From Arthrobacter sp. Hiyo4 (GTDB taxonomy: Bacteria > Actinomycetota > Actinomycetes > Actinomycetales > Micrococcaceae): DNA of 64,000 nucleotides. This document shows positions 30,248 to 37,882 of the stretch, piece after piece. A program made the position numbers and the translations under genes. The notes below the pieces were generated by a model. It searched no databases and was not told the DNA's origin. It worked only from the letters and a program-made list of their open reading frames with translations. Location: assembly GCA_002370555.1 (NCBI GenBank), contig AP014718.1:3410001-3474000 (forward strand). The letters are read 5' to 3'. Position 1 is the first letter of the stretch. Each line of letters opens with the position of its first letter.

Positions 30248-30381
30248 ATGAAGGAAAAACCAGTCGTGGCGCAGCGCATCCACAGCGAGGCTCCGGCCGA
30301 AGGGGACGAGTTGGCAGACCCCACCGACATCCGAGTGCACTCCCAGGAACCGCCGAAGGCGCCGACACCGACGACGACTAA
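30248..30381 (+). CDS. Small acidic hypothetical protein (one frameshift)
   Basis: ATG preceded by TAGGAG. MKEKPVVAQRIHSEAPAEGD continues ELADPTDIRVHSQEP; one base added near 30350 gives AEGADTDDD and a stop at 30379-30381, i.e. about 44 residues with an acidic end. Third positions are strongly G/C up to that stop and lose bias after it. I do not recognise the family. It lies upstream of the SRPBCC gene. Confidence 0.5.
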
Positions 30382-30515
30382 CCGCCACCTCCGTCCCCTC
30401 TGGCTCGGCCCCGCCCCTGAAGCCTTGCCTCTGACGCCTTGCCCGCAACAACGATGGGTAAACATACTGACTGTATTCAATCTGTCATCAGCCCGTTCCA
30501 GTCAAAGGAGACGTT

Positions 30516-30905
30516 GTGAGCAGCAAAGTCGAGAAGCGGATTGTGGTTGACGTGCCGGTCAGCAGCGCCTACAACCAGTGGACCCGGTTCGAGGATTTTC
30601 CGCAGTTCATGGGCGGCGTGGAGAGCGTGACCCAGCTCAGTGCCGGCCGCCTGAAACGGGTGGCCCATATCGCCGGGGTCCGCCGTCAGTGGGAAACCAC
30701 CATTGTGGAGCAGATCCCGGACCGCAGGATCGAGTGGGCGTCCACCGAAGGCGCCACGAACTCCGGTGCCGTGGAATTCTCCGACGCCGGCGGCAACAGG
30801 ACCGAACTTTCCCTCACCGTGGAGTACCAGCCGGAGGGCATCGTGGAGAAGGTGGGCGACGACGGCACCCTCCCGCCGCTCGGCGGCGGCCTGGGCGACC
30901 GCTGA
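30516..30905 (+). CDS. SRPBCC (START-like / cyclase-dehydrase) protein
   Basis: A 129-residue helix-grip protein starting GTG after AAAGGAG. SSKVEKRIVVDVPVSSAYNQ, TRFEDFPQFMGGVESVTQL and WETTIVEQIPDRRIEWASTE match the polyketide cyclase/dehydrase branch common in actinobacteria as a stress-associated small protein. The family usually extends a further 20 or more residues through a C-terminal helix after EGIVEKVGD; here it ends TLPPLGGGLGDR, so the tail may be altered by a frameshift near 30865. The function is unknown. Confidence 0.8.
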   Translation: MSSKVEKRIVVDVPVSSAYNQWTRFEDFPQFMGGVESVTQLSAGRLKRVAHIAGVRRQWETTIVEQIPDRRIEWASTEGATNSGAVEFSDAGGNRTELSLTVEYQPEGIVEKVGDDGTLPPLGGGLGDR

Positions 30906-30919
30906 CTACGCACGAGCGT

Positions 30920-30950
30920 TGCTGCCCCGCACCGCTCAGGCGGGGCAGCA
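30920..30950. terminator. Hairpin terminator between convergent genes
   Basis: TGCTGCCCCGC (30920-30930) pairs perfectly with GCGGGGCAGCA (30940-30950) over a nine-base loop. It sits between the SRPBCC gene and the convergent beta-propeller gene. There is no T-tract. Confidence 0.65.
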
Positions 30951-30969
30951 CCGCTCCTACGTAAGCGGC

Positions 30970-31914
30970 TTAATCGCGGGCTGGCACCAGCACCACTTCA
31001 TGCGGACTGGCCGGCCGCATGAACTGCGCATTCACGGCAGCCAGGGTGTTCCCGAACCGCGCAACCGTGGTGGGAACATCGAAGTGGGGACTGGTGATGG
31101 TGTCCTCGATCTCGCCGGAGGACAGATCGTTTGAGAGGTCAATCCGGACAATCTGGTTCAGGAAGTTCTGCACCGCCCAGACGGTATGGCCTCGGACCAG
31201 GATGCCGTCAACATTCGGCACATCCACACCCTCAATCGAGGCGCTGTGGCCGGTCTCCGGGTCGACGGTGTAGAGGGCCCTGTTGTTCGAATGAGCCACG
31301 ATCAGGACCCTGTCGCCCTTGGCGGCGGCAATGCCGTTGAGGTTGAAGGGACCAGTCAGCCCGGCAGCGGGTCCGCTCAGTCGAAGGGTCTCAACATCGC
31401 CCAGTTCGCCGTGCCTGCCCACCGGGAGGAAGTAGAGCTGGCCGGCGGCGGAGTTCGTGAACCAGGCGCCGTCCCGCGTCAGGGCGACGTCGTTGATGAA
31501 CCCTGGCGCGAGCGCGAGGTCAGCCACCGGCTCGCCTGATTCAGTGTCGTAGACGAAGGCTTTGCCAGTCCCGCCGCCCGCTACGAACAGCAGATCGTTG
31601 CGGGTATCGGCCTTCATCCCGACCGCGGCCCTGGGCTGCGAATCAAAGTCCGACACGTCGATGAACAGCCGCGCATTGCCTTCACGGATGTCGCCGCGGT
31701 AAATGTCCCCAAGGGCCAGGTCTCCGGCGTAGAAGGTGGTTCCCTTGCCGGCGGCGATCCCCTCGGCAGAGGTGGCGCCCTTGAGCACAATGACCGAGTC
31801 ATCCGGCGGCGACGCCGAGGCCGGCAGGACAGGTGCCAACAGCCCCATGAGTGCAATGAACCCAATGGCGGTACGGCGCTGTACTTTTCCTGAATTCTGG
31901 GTTGTGCGGGCCAT
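30970..31914 (-). CDS. Secreted beta-propeller protein (SMP-30/NHL-like)
   Basis: A 314-residue exported protein. RRTAIGFIALMGLLAPVLPA is a Sec signal peptide, cleaved after ASA. The mature part is a repeat protein with blade-like units: TSAEGIAAGKGTTFYAGDLA, ADTRNDLLFVAGGGTGKAFV, FINDVALTRDGAWFTNSAAG, LNGIAAAKGDRVLIVAHSNN and VDGILVRGHTVWAVQNFLNQ. These resemble SMP-30/gluconolactonase-like propellers. No catalytic metal site is certain, so a lactonase role is not claimed. It is intact and monocistronic. Confidence 0.85.
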   Translation of the reverse strand: MARTTQNSGKVQRRTAIGFIALMGLLAPVLPASASPPDDSVIVLKGATSAEGIAAGKGTTFYAGDLALGDIYRGDIREGNARLFIDVSDFDSQPRAAVGMKADTRNDLLFVAGGGTGKAFVYDTESGEPVADLALAPGFINDVALTRDGAWFTNSAAGQLYFLPVGRHGELGDVETLRLSGPAAGLTGPFNLNGIAAAKGDRVLIVAHSNNRALYTVDPETGHSASIEGVDVPNVDGILVRGHTVWAVQNFLNQIVRIDLSNDLSSGEIEDTITSPHFDVPTTVARFGNTLAAVNAQFMRPASPHEVVLVPARD

Positions 31915-32124
31915 GATTCTTCCTTGAATTTAGGTGATCCGCACGGGCCAACCTGCGGCAGGCCCGCACGATTGTCCTGCCAGTCTATGCACCCCGGGAA
32001 CCGGCCGCCAGAGTCCGGGACCCCCTCCTTGTGCGGTCACACTCCGCCCTCCGGAGTCCCCGGAGCGGCAAGGCGCTGCGGTCTCTGCTTACAATCGAAA
32101 CCTCAATCAACTACTGAGGGACCC

Positions 32125-32462
32125 ATGAAGAAACTCGCCACCGCCCTGATCGCTGCCGGCCTCGTGCTTTCCGCTTCTGCGTGCAGCACGCCCACCAAAC
32201 TTTCCACCCCCGAAACCTGCGACCGCGTCAAGGCTGTCCTGGCAAACCCCGCCAACAACGTGGGCAAGACCGGCCTGGTGCGTCTCGCCAACCAGATCCG
32301 GCCCATCGAAGTTGTGGCATCGGATGACCTCAAGCCTGCGCTCGGAACCATCATCGCTTTCACGGACGAGTCCGCCAAGGAAGCCCGGAGGAGGCGAAGC
32401 TCACCGAGCTGGAGGTCAAGTACAAGGAAGCCGGCGCCGCCTTCACGAAGCACTGCAGCTGA
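32125..32462 (+). CDS. Small lipoprotein of unknown function (one frameshift)
   Basis: MKKLATALIAAGLVLSASAC is a lipoprotein signal with the lipobox Cys at residue 20. The mature domain contains ETCDRVKAVLANPANNVGKT and a helical end; one base added near 32385 gives KLTELEVKYKEAGAAFTKHC and a stop at 32460, about 112 residues. A terminal Cys could pair with the ETC cysteine. No family recognised. It is monocistronic, with a terminator 20 bp downstream. Confidence 0.8.
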
Positions 32463-32483
32463 GACGCCTCCTGAGTTAACGTT

Positions 32484-32509
32484 CGACGGCGGCCGGTTGG
32501 CCGCCGTCG
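32484..32509 (+). terminator. Rho-independent-like terminator
   Basis: CGACGGCGGCC (32484-32494) pairs perfectly with GGCCGCCGTCG (32499-32509) over the loop GGTT, directly after the lipoprotein gene. The downstream sequence is only weakly T-rich. Confidence 0.75.
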
Positions 32510-32527
32510 TTGGCTTATCCTTGGCTC

Positions 32528-33173
32528 GTGGATCTCTATCAGTCACTCCTCTCGTTCGGCATTGTGGCCGGACTCCTGACGCTGGTTCCGGGCATCGACA
32601 CGGCGCTGGTGCTCCGTTCATCCCTCGCCAGGACCCGCGGATTCGCCTTCGCCACGGCCCTGGGCATCTCCACCGGACTGATGGTGTGGGGAATCGCGGC
32701 CGCTGTGGGCGTCTCGGCGCTGCTGGCAGCATCTGAACTGGCGTACCGGGCGCTCACCATAGCCGGTGCCGCCTACATGGTCTGGCTTGGCGCTTCCCTG
32801 CTGTGGAAGAGCCGGGCCAAGGACCCGTCGTCCGCCTCGCCCGCTGCCGAGTTTGAGGCCCGGCCGCCTCCCAACTCTTCCAGGGCTGGCTAACCGGGAC
32901 AGGCACTAATCTGCTCAATCCGAAGGTCGGCGTTTTCTACATCGCCACGATTCCCCAGTTCATCCCGCCGGGGCGCCTCCGCTGCTGATGGGAATTTTGC
33001 TGGCCGGCGTCCACTGCGTCCTGGGCCTTGCGTGGCTGACCTTCCTGATTTTCGGAGCAGGTTTCGCCTCCAAATGGCTGAAAGGCGCCCGCAGCCTTCG
33101 GATCATCGACCGCATCACCGGCACCGTCCTGGTCGGATTCGGGCTGCGGCTCGCCCTCGAACCACAGCCCTGA
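32528..33173 (+). CDS. LysE/RhtB family amino acid exporter (two frameshifts)
   Basis: A six-helix exporter of about 215 residues starting GTG. The N-terminus has LLTLVPGIDTALVLRSSLAR, the LysE-family P-G-x-x-x first-helix motif, then GFAFATALGISTGLMVWGIA and AYRALTIAGAAYMVWLGASL. After a shift near 32870 come QGWLTGTGTNLLNPKVGVFY and IATIPQFIPPG, then a shift near 32980 (one G missing in GGGG), then the last two helices. The exported amino acid is unknown. Confidence 0.85.
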
Positions 33174-33175
33174 CG

Positions 33176-33420
33176 CTAGTTCAGGGACAGGGCCAGGTAG
33201 AGGACTCTCAGGATCGCCACTGTGGGCGTCACGAACAGGCGCTCCGGGCTGCTTCGGGGATTCCGTGATGAGGACGTAAAGGATGATCGAGGTGGCGCTG
33301 CCCATCCGCAGCCTGCTGGGCAGGACGTTGTGCTGGCCACCCCATGCGAACCGTCCCAGTGGCGCTCCCGCGATCAGGGCGGCCTGACAAAACCGCGAGC
33401 GCGGCCAAAGGTACCCCGCG
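33176..33420 (-). pseudogene. Remnant of a small membrane protein with an internal deletion
   Basis: Minus-strand coding reads CQAALIAGAPLGRFAWGGQH, NVLPSRLRMGSATSIILYVL and, after a break near 33255, SPERLFVTPTVAILRVLYLA ending at 33176. The two parts resemble the beginning and end of a ~160-residue actinobacterial membrane protein; the middle helices (about 45 residues) are missing. No start codon was found. It converges on the LysE gene. The stretch 33421-33590 upstream holds only the kinase ribosome site. Confidence 0.5.
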
Positions 33421-33590
33421 GCAATCTCGGGCGGCTAGCTGGGCTAACTGTATCGAAGATCCCCGTTCTCCTTGGTGCGGCTGCCGGCCCGTTGCAGGCA
33501 CCATCCGGACGCCAGTTTAATGTGACCTCCACCTCATGATGGGACGATCACGCTGTCCCTTCCGTTAAACCATTGGCGAAAGGAGGCCAT

Positions 33591-34187
33591 GTGCTTATTG
33601 TCTTAACCGGAATCGACGGCTCGGGAAAATCCACGGCCGCCCGAGCCTTGGTACATGCCGCCCGGGCTGACGGCGAAAACGCCCTGCTGCTCAGCAACCA
33701 TGCCGGCAGGCGGAGCATGTCCGTCCTGGCTGAACGGCTGGGCATCCGCTGGCCGGGCCGCCTGGTCGACGCCGTGGAAACCACTCTCCGCGTGGCCAAC
33801 GTGCTGGTATCCCATGCCCGGGCCAGCCGTATCGACGGACTGGTGGTGATGGACCGGCACCTCCACTGCCAGCTGGCCCTGCGCGCGGCCAAAGGACTGC
33901 GGCGTGGCCGCCTGCTCCCCTGGCTGATTTCGTCCCTGCCGGAGCCTGACGCCGTGGTGCACCTGGACGTTGAGCCTGCATTGGCACACGAGCGCATCGT
34001 GGCCCGCGGCACCGACTCGGAGACACTTGCTGACCTGGTGGACCTGCGCGACGCCTACCGCTCCATGCCGGAGTACCCGGGTTTCGTACAGCTCGACGCC
34101 GACTGCCCGCCGGCCGAGGTTGTGGCCAGGCTCAAGCGGATCGTGCACAAGCGGATCGTGCGCGCTAAACCTGCCGTGGTTGTATAG
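33591..34187 (+). CDS. Thymidylate-kinase-like P-loop protein
   Basis: A 198-residue nucleotide-kinase fold protein. Walker A is VLTGIDGSGKSTAARAL, a DRH motif (VVMDRHLHCQLALRA) stands where the dTMP-kinase DRY/DRW motif occurs, and LPEPDAVVHLDVEPALAHER is the Walker-B-like strand plus lid start. GTG 33591 follows AAAGGAGG at ideal spacing. The housekeeping tmk is usually about 210 residues with a TREPGG loop, which is absent here, so this is a paralogous kinase of unknown substrate. Confidence 0.82.
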   Translation: MLIVLTGIDGSGKSTAARALVHAARADGENALLLSNHAGRRSMSVLAERLGIRWPGRLVDAVETTLRVANVLVSHARASRIDGLVVMDRHLHCQLALRAAKGLRRGRLLPWLISSLPEPDAVVHLDVEPALAHERIVARGTDSETLADLVDLRDAYRSMPEYPGFVQLDADCPPAEVVARLKRIVHKRIVRAKPAVVV

Positions 34188-34220
34188 CCCCCACCCAAGC
34201 CCCGGCAGGCCAGCTCCGAC

Positions 34221-34619
34221 TCAAATCAGCGCGTGGGATCCCCTGCTCCGTGGCCGGCCGAAGGAAGCCGTACCCAGGAATTCAATGGCGACGAACGGCT
34301 CGGAGCCAACCACCCACTCATCGTGCCCGGGAGGCAACGCATAGGTGTCATGGGCGCGGATGGTGGACCTCACGCCGTCGGACGTTTGAATCTCCAGGCT
34401 TCCGGACACACAGTAACCGAGGTGGTTGTGCTCGCAGAAGTCCGTCATTTCGGTAGGCTTCGCGGACTCGGACCAGCGCCAGCCTGGAGCGAGGATGAGG
34501 CGGGCCACCGAGTAGTCGTCAACCGTGACGAGATCGAACTCGGCCTTGTCCGGACACCGTTTCTTGTCCGGGATGTCAAGGGATTTTACGGCCAGTGCTC
34601 TGATGAAATTTGCGGTCAT
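34221..34619 (-). CDS. Cupin-domain protein
   Basis: A 132-residue single-domain cupin. SVARLILAPGWRWSESAKP and TDFCEHNHLGYCVSGSLEIQ form motif 1 (His and Glu-like ligands), and HDTYALPPGHDEWVVGSEPF forms motif 2. The function is unknown; family members bind metals or small ligands. It is intact, with no partner genes, and stands convergent to the kinase gene. Confidence 0.82.
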   Translation of the reverse strand: MTANFIRALAVKSLDIPDKKRCPDKAEFDLVTVDDYSVARLILAPGWRWSESAKPTEMTDFCEHNHLGYCVSGSLEIQTSDGVRSTIRAHDTYALPPGHDEWVVGSEPFVAIEFLGTASFGRPRSRGSHALI

Positions 34620-34934
34620 GGGGAAACAGCCTTGGGATCATGTGCGGTGGACGCTTAGGGCTGGGACCAAGCGGTTGTGCGTGGATGCCGGCTAGCGGCT
34701 ACGTAGTGCGGATCACGTACTGCGGAGACCAGAAGTGCGTACCTCTAACCGTATCCATCCGAGGCCCCAAGTCAATGGACCGCCGGACATTCACGGGCCG
34801 AAAAGGGCCCCCGTGCAGGCCCCAGCCCCGGACCAGCCGGAATACTTCAAATGACGCCGGAGTTGTTGTTTAAACTGGAAAGCCGATTCACTGGATTCCT
34901 GTCTTTTGCCATTAGAGTCTCCCGAAGGAACGCC
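34620..34934. other. Intergenic region, cupin to bcp
   Basis: About 315 bp between divergent genes, presumably containing both promoters. No convincing promoter hexamers, palindrome, terminator or small gene could be picked out; a GTTTAAAC octamer lies near 34869. Confidence 0.4.
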
Positions 34935-35413
34935 ATGAGCCCCCAACTGACCATCAAACTTCAGCCAGGTACCCAGGCCCCGAGTTCACGCTGCAGGACG
35001 CCGAGGGCAAGGAAACCTCCCTGGCCAACTACCGCGGCAAGAACGTCATCGTGTACTTCTACCCGGAGGCGGCAACCCCCGGGTGCACCACCGAGGCCTG
35101 CGATTTCCGCGACAGCCTCTCATCCCTGCAGTCCTCCGGTTATGAAGTCCTGGGCATCTCCCCCGACGCCCCGGAGAAGCTGGCTAACTTCACCGGCGAC
35201 TTCAACTTGACCTTCCCGCTGCTCTCCGACGAGGACCACGCAGTTGCCCTGGCCTACGGCGCGTGGGGCGAGAAGCTGGTCGACGGCGAGATCGTCGAAG
35301 GCCTCGTCCGCTCTACCGTGGTGGTGGATCCCGAGGGCAACGTGTCGCTGGCCCAATACCAGGTCAAGGCGCAGGGCCACGTGGCAGCCCTCCGGGAGTC
35401 CCTGGCGGTCTAA
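34935..35413 (+). CDS. bcp: Thioredoxin-dependent thiol peroxidase (BCP/PrxQ; one frameshift)
   Basis: A peroxiredoxin of about 159 residues that reduces hydroperoxides. VIVYFYPEAATPGCTTEACD carries the peroxidatic Cys and the resolving Cys five residues later, the PrxQ pattern. LGISPDAPEKLANFTGDFNL and FPLLSDEDHAVALAYGAWGE are typical. The frame breaks near 34980; adding one G restores APEFTLQDAEGKETSLANYR. ATG 34935 follows AAGGAA. It is monocistronic, followed by a GNAT gene 40 bp on. Confidence 0.92.
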
Positions 35414-35453
35414 TCTGGCAGGGCATAGGCAGCCCACCAACCGGGAATCAGGC

Positions 35454-36005
35454 ATGGCGATCGAAGTCCGTCCGGGAACGCTGTTCGACGACGTCAAAAC
35501 GCTGGTTGGACCCAAGCGGCCCGACGCCAACGTCTGCTGGTGCCTGAGCTACCGCATCCCGTCCAAGCAGAACCTTGCGCTGCGCGGAACGGCCCGCGGC
35601 GACCTGGTGAAGGAACTGGTGGCGCAGGATCCGCCGCCAGGGGTTCTGGCGTACGACGGCGACGAAGTAGTCGGGTGGGCAGCCGTCCACCCGCGCGCCG
35701 ACACCAGCTTTGCCCGCAACCGCAGGATTCCGTATGTGGACGACCTCGATGTTTGGTCTGTGTGGTGCCTCCGGGTCCGGCCCGGTTACCGCGGCAAAGG
35801 GATCTCCCATCACCTGCTCAAAGGTGCCATGGAGCTGACCCGCGGATACGGCGCGCCTGCCATTGAGGGGTACCCGGTGGACAACGGCGGCAGCAAGGTG
35901 GAGCTCACCATGGCGTACGTGGGCACGCGCAAACTCTTTGAGAAGGCCGGGCTCGTCATGGCGGCTGATACGGATTCGGTGCTCAAGGGTTCCCGCGCGT
36001 CCTGA
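35454..36005 (+). CDS. GNAT N-acetyltransferase
   Basis: A 183-residue acetyltransferase. The N-terminal segment CWCLSYRIPS lies in a variable region. WSVWCLRVRPGYRGKGISHH is the acetyl-CoA pyrophosphate-binding motif A (R/Q-x-x-G-x-G/A), and GAPAIEGYPVDNGGSKVELT and GTRKLFEKAGLVMAADTDSV complete the fold. It is intact. The substrate is unknown; the CWC start and EGYPVD segment recur in an uncharacterised actinobacterial GNAT group. Confidence 0.88.
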   Translation: MAIEVRPGTLFDDVKTLVGPKRPDANVCWCLSYRIPSKQNLALRGTARGDLVKELVAQDPPPGVLAYDGDEVVGWAAVHPRADTSFARNRRIPYVDDLDVWSVWCLRVRPGYRGKGISHHLLKGAMELTRGYGAPAIEGYPVDNGGSKVELTMAYVGTRKLFEKAGLVMAADTDSVLKGSRAS

Positions 36006-36039
36006 TGCGCCTGGACCAGCTGACGCAAACTGCGCTAAA

Positions 36040-36159
36040 TCAGGGTTTCTTCCGCCAGCTGCTCGGCCAGTCGTTGTCCATGAACCACAAGGCCAGCAGC
36101 ACCGCGTCCATGGTCACGAGCCCAGCTAAAAGATAAGCCCACCCTGTGTACCAATGCAC
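36040..36159 (-). CDS. Small single-pass membrane protein
   Basis: A 39-residue gene. GTG 36159 is preceded by AGGAG six bases upstream. The protein begins MHWYTGWAYLLAGLVTMDAV and continues with one hydrophobic helix (LLALWF), then DNDWPSSWRKKP. G/C-rich third positions and the ribosome site support translation. It resembles no family I can name. It lies in the gap between the GNAT gene and a minus-strand hypothetical. Confidence 0.6.
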   Translation of the reverse strand: MHWYTGWAYLLAGLVTMDAVLLALWFMDNDWPSSWRKKP

Positions 36160-36237
36160 GGCAATCTCCTGACCTGGTATCCCCCAGCCACTTGATTGTC
36201 CTCAAAGTGTGGCACGGAAATGGTCAGCAGGGAACGG

Positions 36238-36531
36238 CTACTTTGCAAGCGCCGCCAGGCGGCCGTGAACTTCGGTTTCGCGGTTGAGGAGGCGGGTGAG
36301 CTGTTCGACTTTTTCCGAGAGCTCCACGCCGACGGCCAGCCGGTCCCCCGGCCAGCTCGAGGCCTCCCAGGACTCCCCCAGGGCCTGGGCCAGCGAGCGG
36401 GACAGCGAGCGGAGCTTCCAGGAATGGCTCAGGTAGTGAACGGTGCTGCGCGAAAGGCGGCCCTGCTTCAAGAGCCGCCGCCACGAGCGCCCCAGCCTGC
36501 CGGGCAGTCTGACGGATTCCGTTGGTTCCAT
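36238..36531 (-). CDS. Hypothetical helical protein
   Basis: A 97-residue protein starting MEPTESVRLPGRLGRSWRRL with a basic N-terminal third (KQGRLSRSTVHYLSHSWKLR) and a C-terminal predicted coiled coil (VELSEKVEQLTRLLNRETEV). ATG 36531 is preceded by AGGAC; a TTG 22 codons upstream is less likely. No family is recognised. A longer open frame on the other strand lacks coding bias and was discarded. Confidence 0.6.
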   Translation of the reverse strand: MEPTESVRLPGRLGRSWRRLLKQGRLSRSTVHYLSHSWKLRSLSRSLAQALGESWEASSWPGDRLAVGVELSEKVEQLTRLLNRETEVHGRLAALAK

Positions 36532-36769
36532 AAGTCCTGCACCGTCCTCCGGCAATCCGCACTTTCCGCTCAAAACTGGTCCTTCGAGTGTGGCCAAGGA
36601 GCCTCAAGGTCCAATCAAGGGCAGGCAAGTATTCCGGCAAGACCGGCCAACACCAAGGCCGGCACAAGGCCGTCCGCCCCCGGAATCTCGAGTGCTGCAC
36701 CCGACATTCAACCCTCGTTGTCAGGCCTATGACATGCTTCACGGGCCCGAATACTGTAGAAGTAGAGGC

Positions 36770-37882
36770 ATGCCTTCCATGCCCGAACCGCGCCGTGCAG
36801 TTGTGATTGAGGACGATCCGGACATCCGAGGCCTCCTTGTCCGGATCCTGGCCAAGCAGGGTTTCGAGGTCACCCACGCTAAAGCCGGCCTGCCAGGCGT
36901 GGAGGAGGTCCGCCGCGCCAGGCCGGATCTCATCACCCTGGACCTGAACCTCCCGGACGTGGACGGGTTGGAAGTCTGCAAACTCCTCCGTGAATTCTCC
37001 GATGCCTTCATCGTGATGCTCACCGCCCGTGCCGACGAACTGGACAAGCTCACGGGCCTGGACAACGGCGCCGATGACTACATCAGCAAGCCATTCAGCC
37101 CGCGCGAACTCCAATCCCGGATCAACGCCCTGTTCCGCCGCCGGCAGCCGTCCGCCGCGGACACAGCCGTGGCGAGCGAGCTGGAGCGCGCCACCGAGGT
37201 CCAGCAGAGCCTGCTGCCCCAGGAGGACGTCCGGGTGGACGGGTACGACGTCGCCGGCGTCTTCCGCCCCTCCCGCAGCGTCGGCGGTGATTTCTACGAT
37301 TGGTACCGCACGCCGGAGGGCCTGCACCTGACGTTCGCCGATGCCATGGGCAAGGGCATCGGCGCCGCCCTCATCGCGGCCACCGTCCGGGCCGTCATGC
37401 GGTCCACGGGACAGCGCCAGGACCTGGACGCCGCCTTCGCCTCCGCCAGCACCACCATCGCGGCGGACCTGGATTCCTCCAACTCATTTGTCACCCTCTT
37501 CCACGCCCGCCTGGACGCCGCTTCCGGCGTCGTCAGCTATGTCGACGCCGGCCACGGACTGGCAATGCATGTCACCGCCGAGGGGTCGGCGCACCGTCTT
37601 CCCAGCGGCGGTCCGCCCGTGGGCGCCTGGGCCGGATCCGCCTGGCCGCAGTCGGCTGTCGGCCTGGCCCCGGGAGACTCCCTGGTGGTGGCCAGCGACG
37701 GCGTGCTGGACGTTTTTGACTCGGTGGAGCATTTCACCGAGGCGGTGCTCGCCGCAGCCCATGGCCAGGTTTCCGCGCAGTCCGCCAGCGACGCCATCAT
37801 GGCACTGGCCCCTGCCGAAACCGCCGAGGATGACGTCACCGTCGTGGTGGTCCGCCGCCTGCCTGAGCCAGCCCCGGCATGA
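36770..37882 (+). CDS. Response regulator with PP2C/SpoIIE phosphatase output
   Basis: A 370-residue protein. The receiver domain (residues 9-125) has the acidic pair VVIEDDPD, phospho-acceptor Asp58 in TLDLNLPDVDGL, Thr in MLTARAD and Lys in DYISKPFSP. A short linker ERATEVQQSLLPQ leads to a SpoIIE/RsbU-type PPM phosphatase: SRSVGGDFYDWY, FADAMGKGIGAALIAATVRA, DGVLDVFD and AEDDVTVVVV give the metal-binding Asp residues. It should dephosphorylate a STAS antagonist when phosphorylated by an unlinked histidine kinase. It overlaps the glycosyltransferase by four bases. Intact. Confidence 0.93.
   Translation: MPSMPEPRRAVVIEDDPDIRGLLVRILAKQGFEVTHAKAGLPGVEEVRRARPDLITLDLNLPDVDGLEVCKLLREFSDAFIVMLTARADELDKLTGLDNGADDYISKPFSPRELQSRINALFRRRQPSAADTAVASELERATEVQQSLLPQEDVRVDGYDVAGVFRPSRSVGGDFYDWYRTPEGLHLTFADAMGKGIGAALIAATVRAVMRSTGQRQDLDAAFASASTTIAADLDSSNSFVTLFHARLDAASGVVSYVDAGHGLAMHVTAEGSAHRLPSGGPPVGAWAGSAWPQSAVGLAPGDSLVVASDGVLDVFDSVEHFTEAVLAAAHGQVSAQSASDAIMALAPAETAEDDVTVVVVRRLPEPAPA

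Noticed and set aside
36196..36732. A 178-codon plus-strand frame opposite the 36238 hypothetical
   Set aside because: Coding bias and a start with a ribosome site favour the minus strand; the plus frame has neither.
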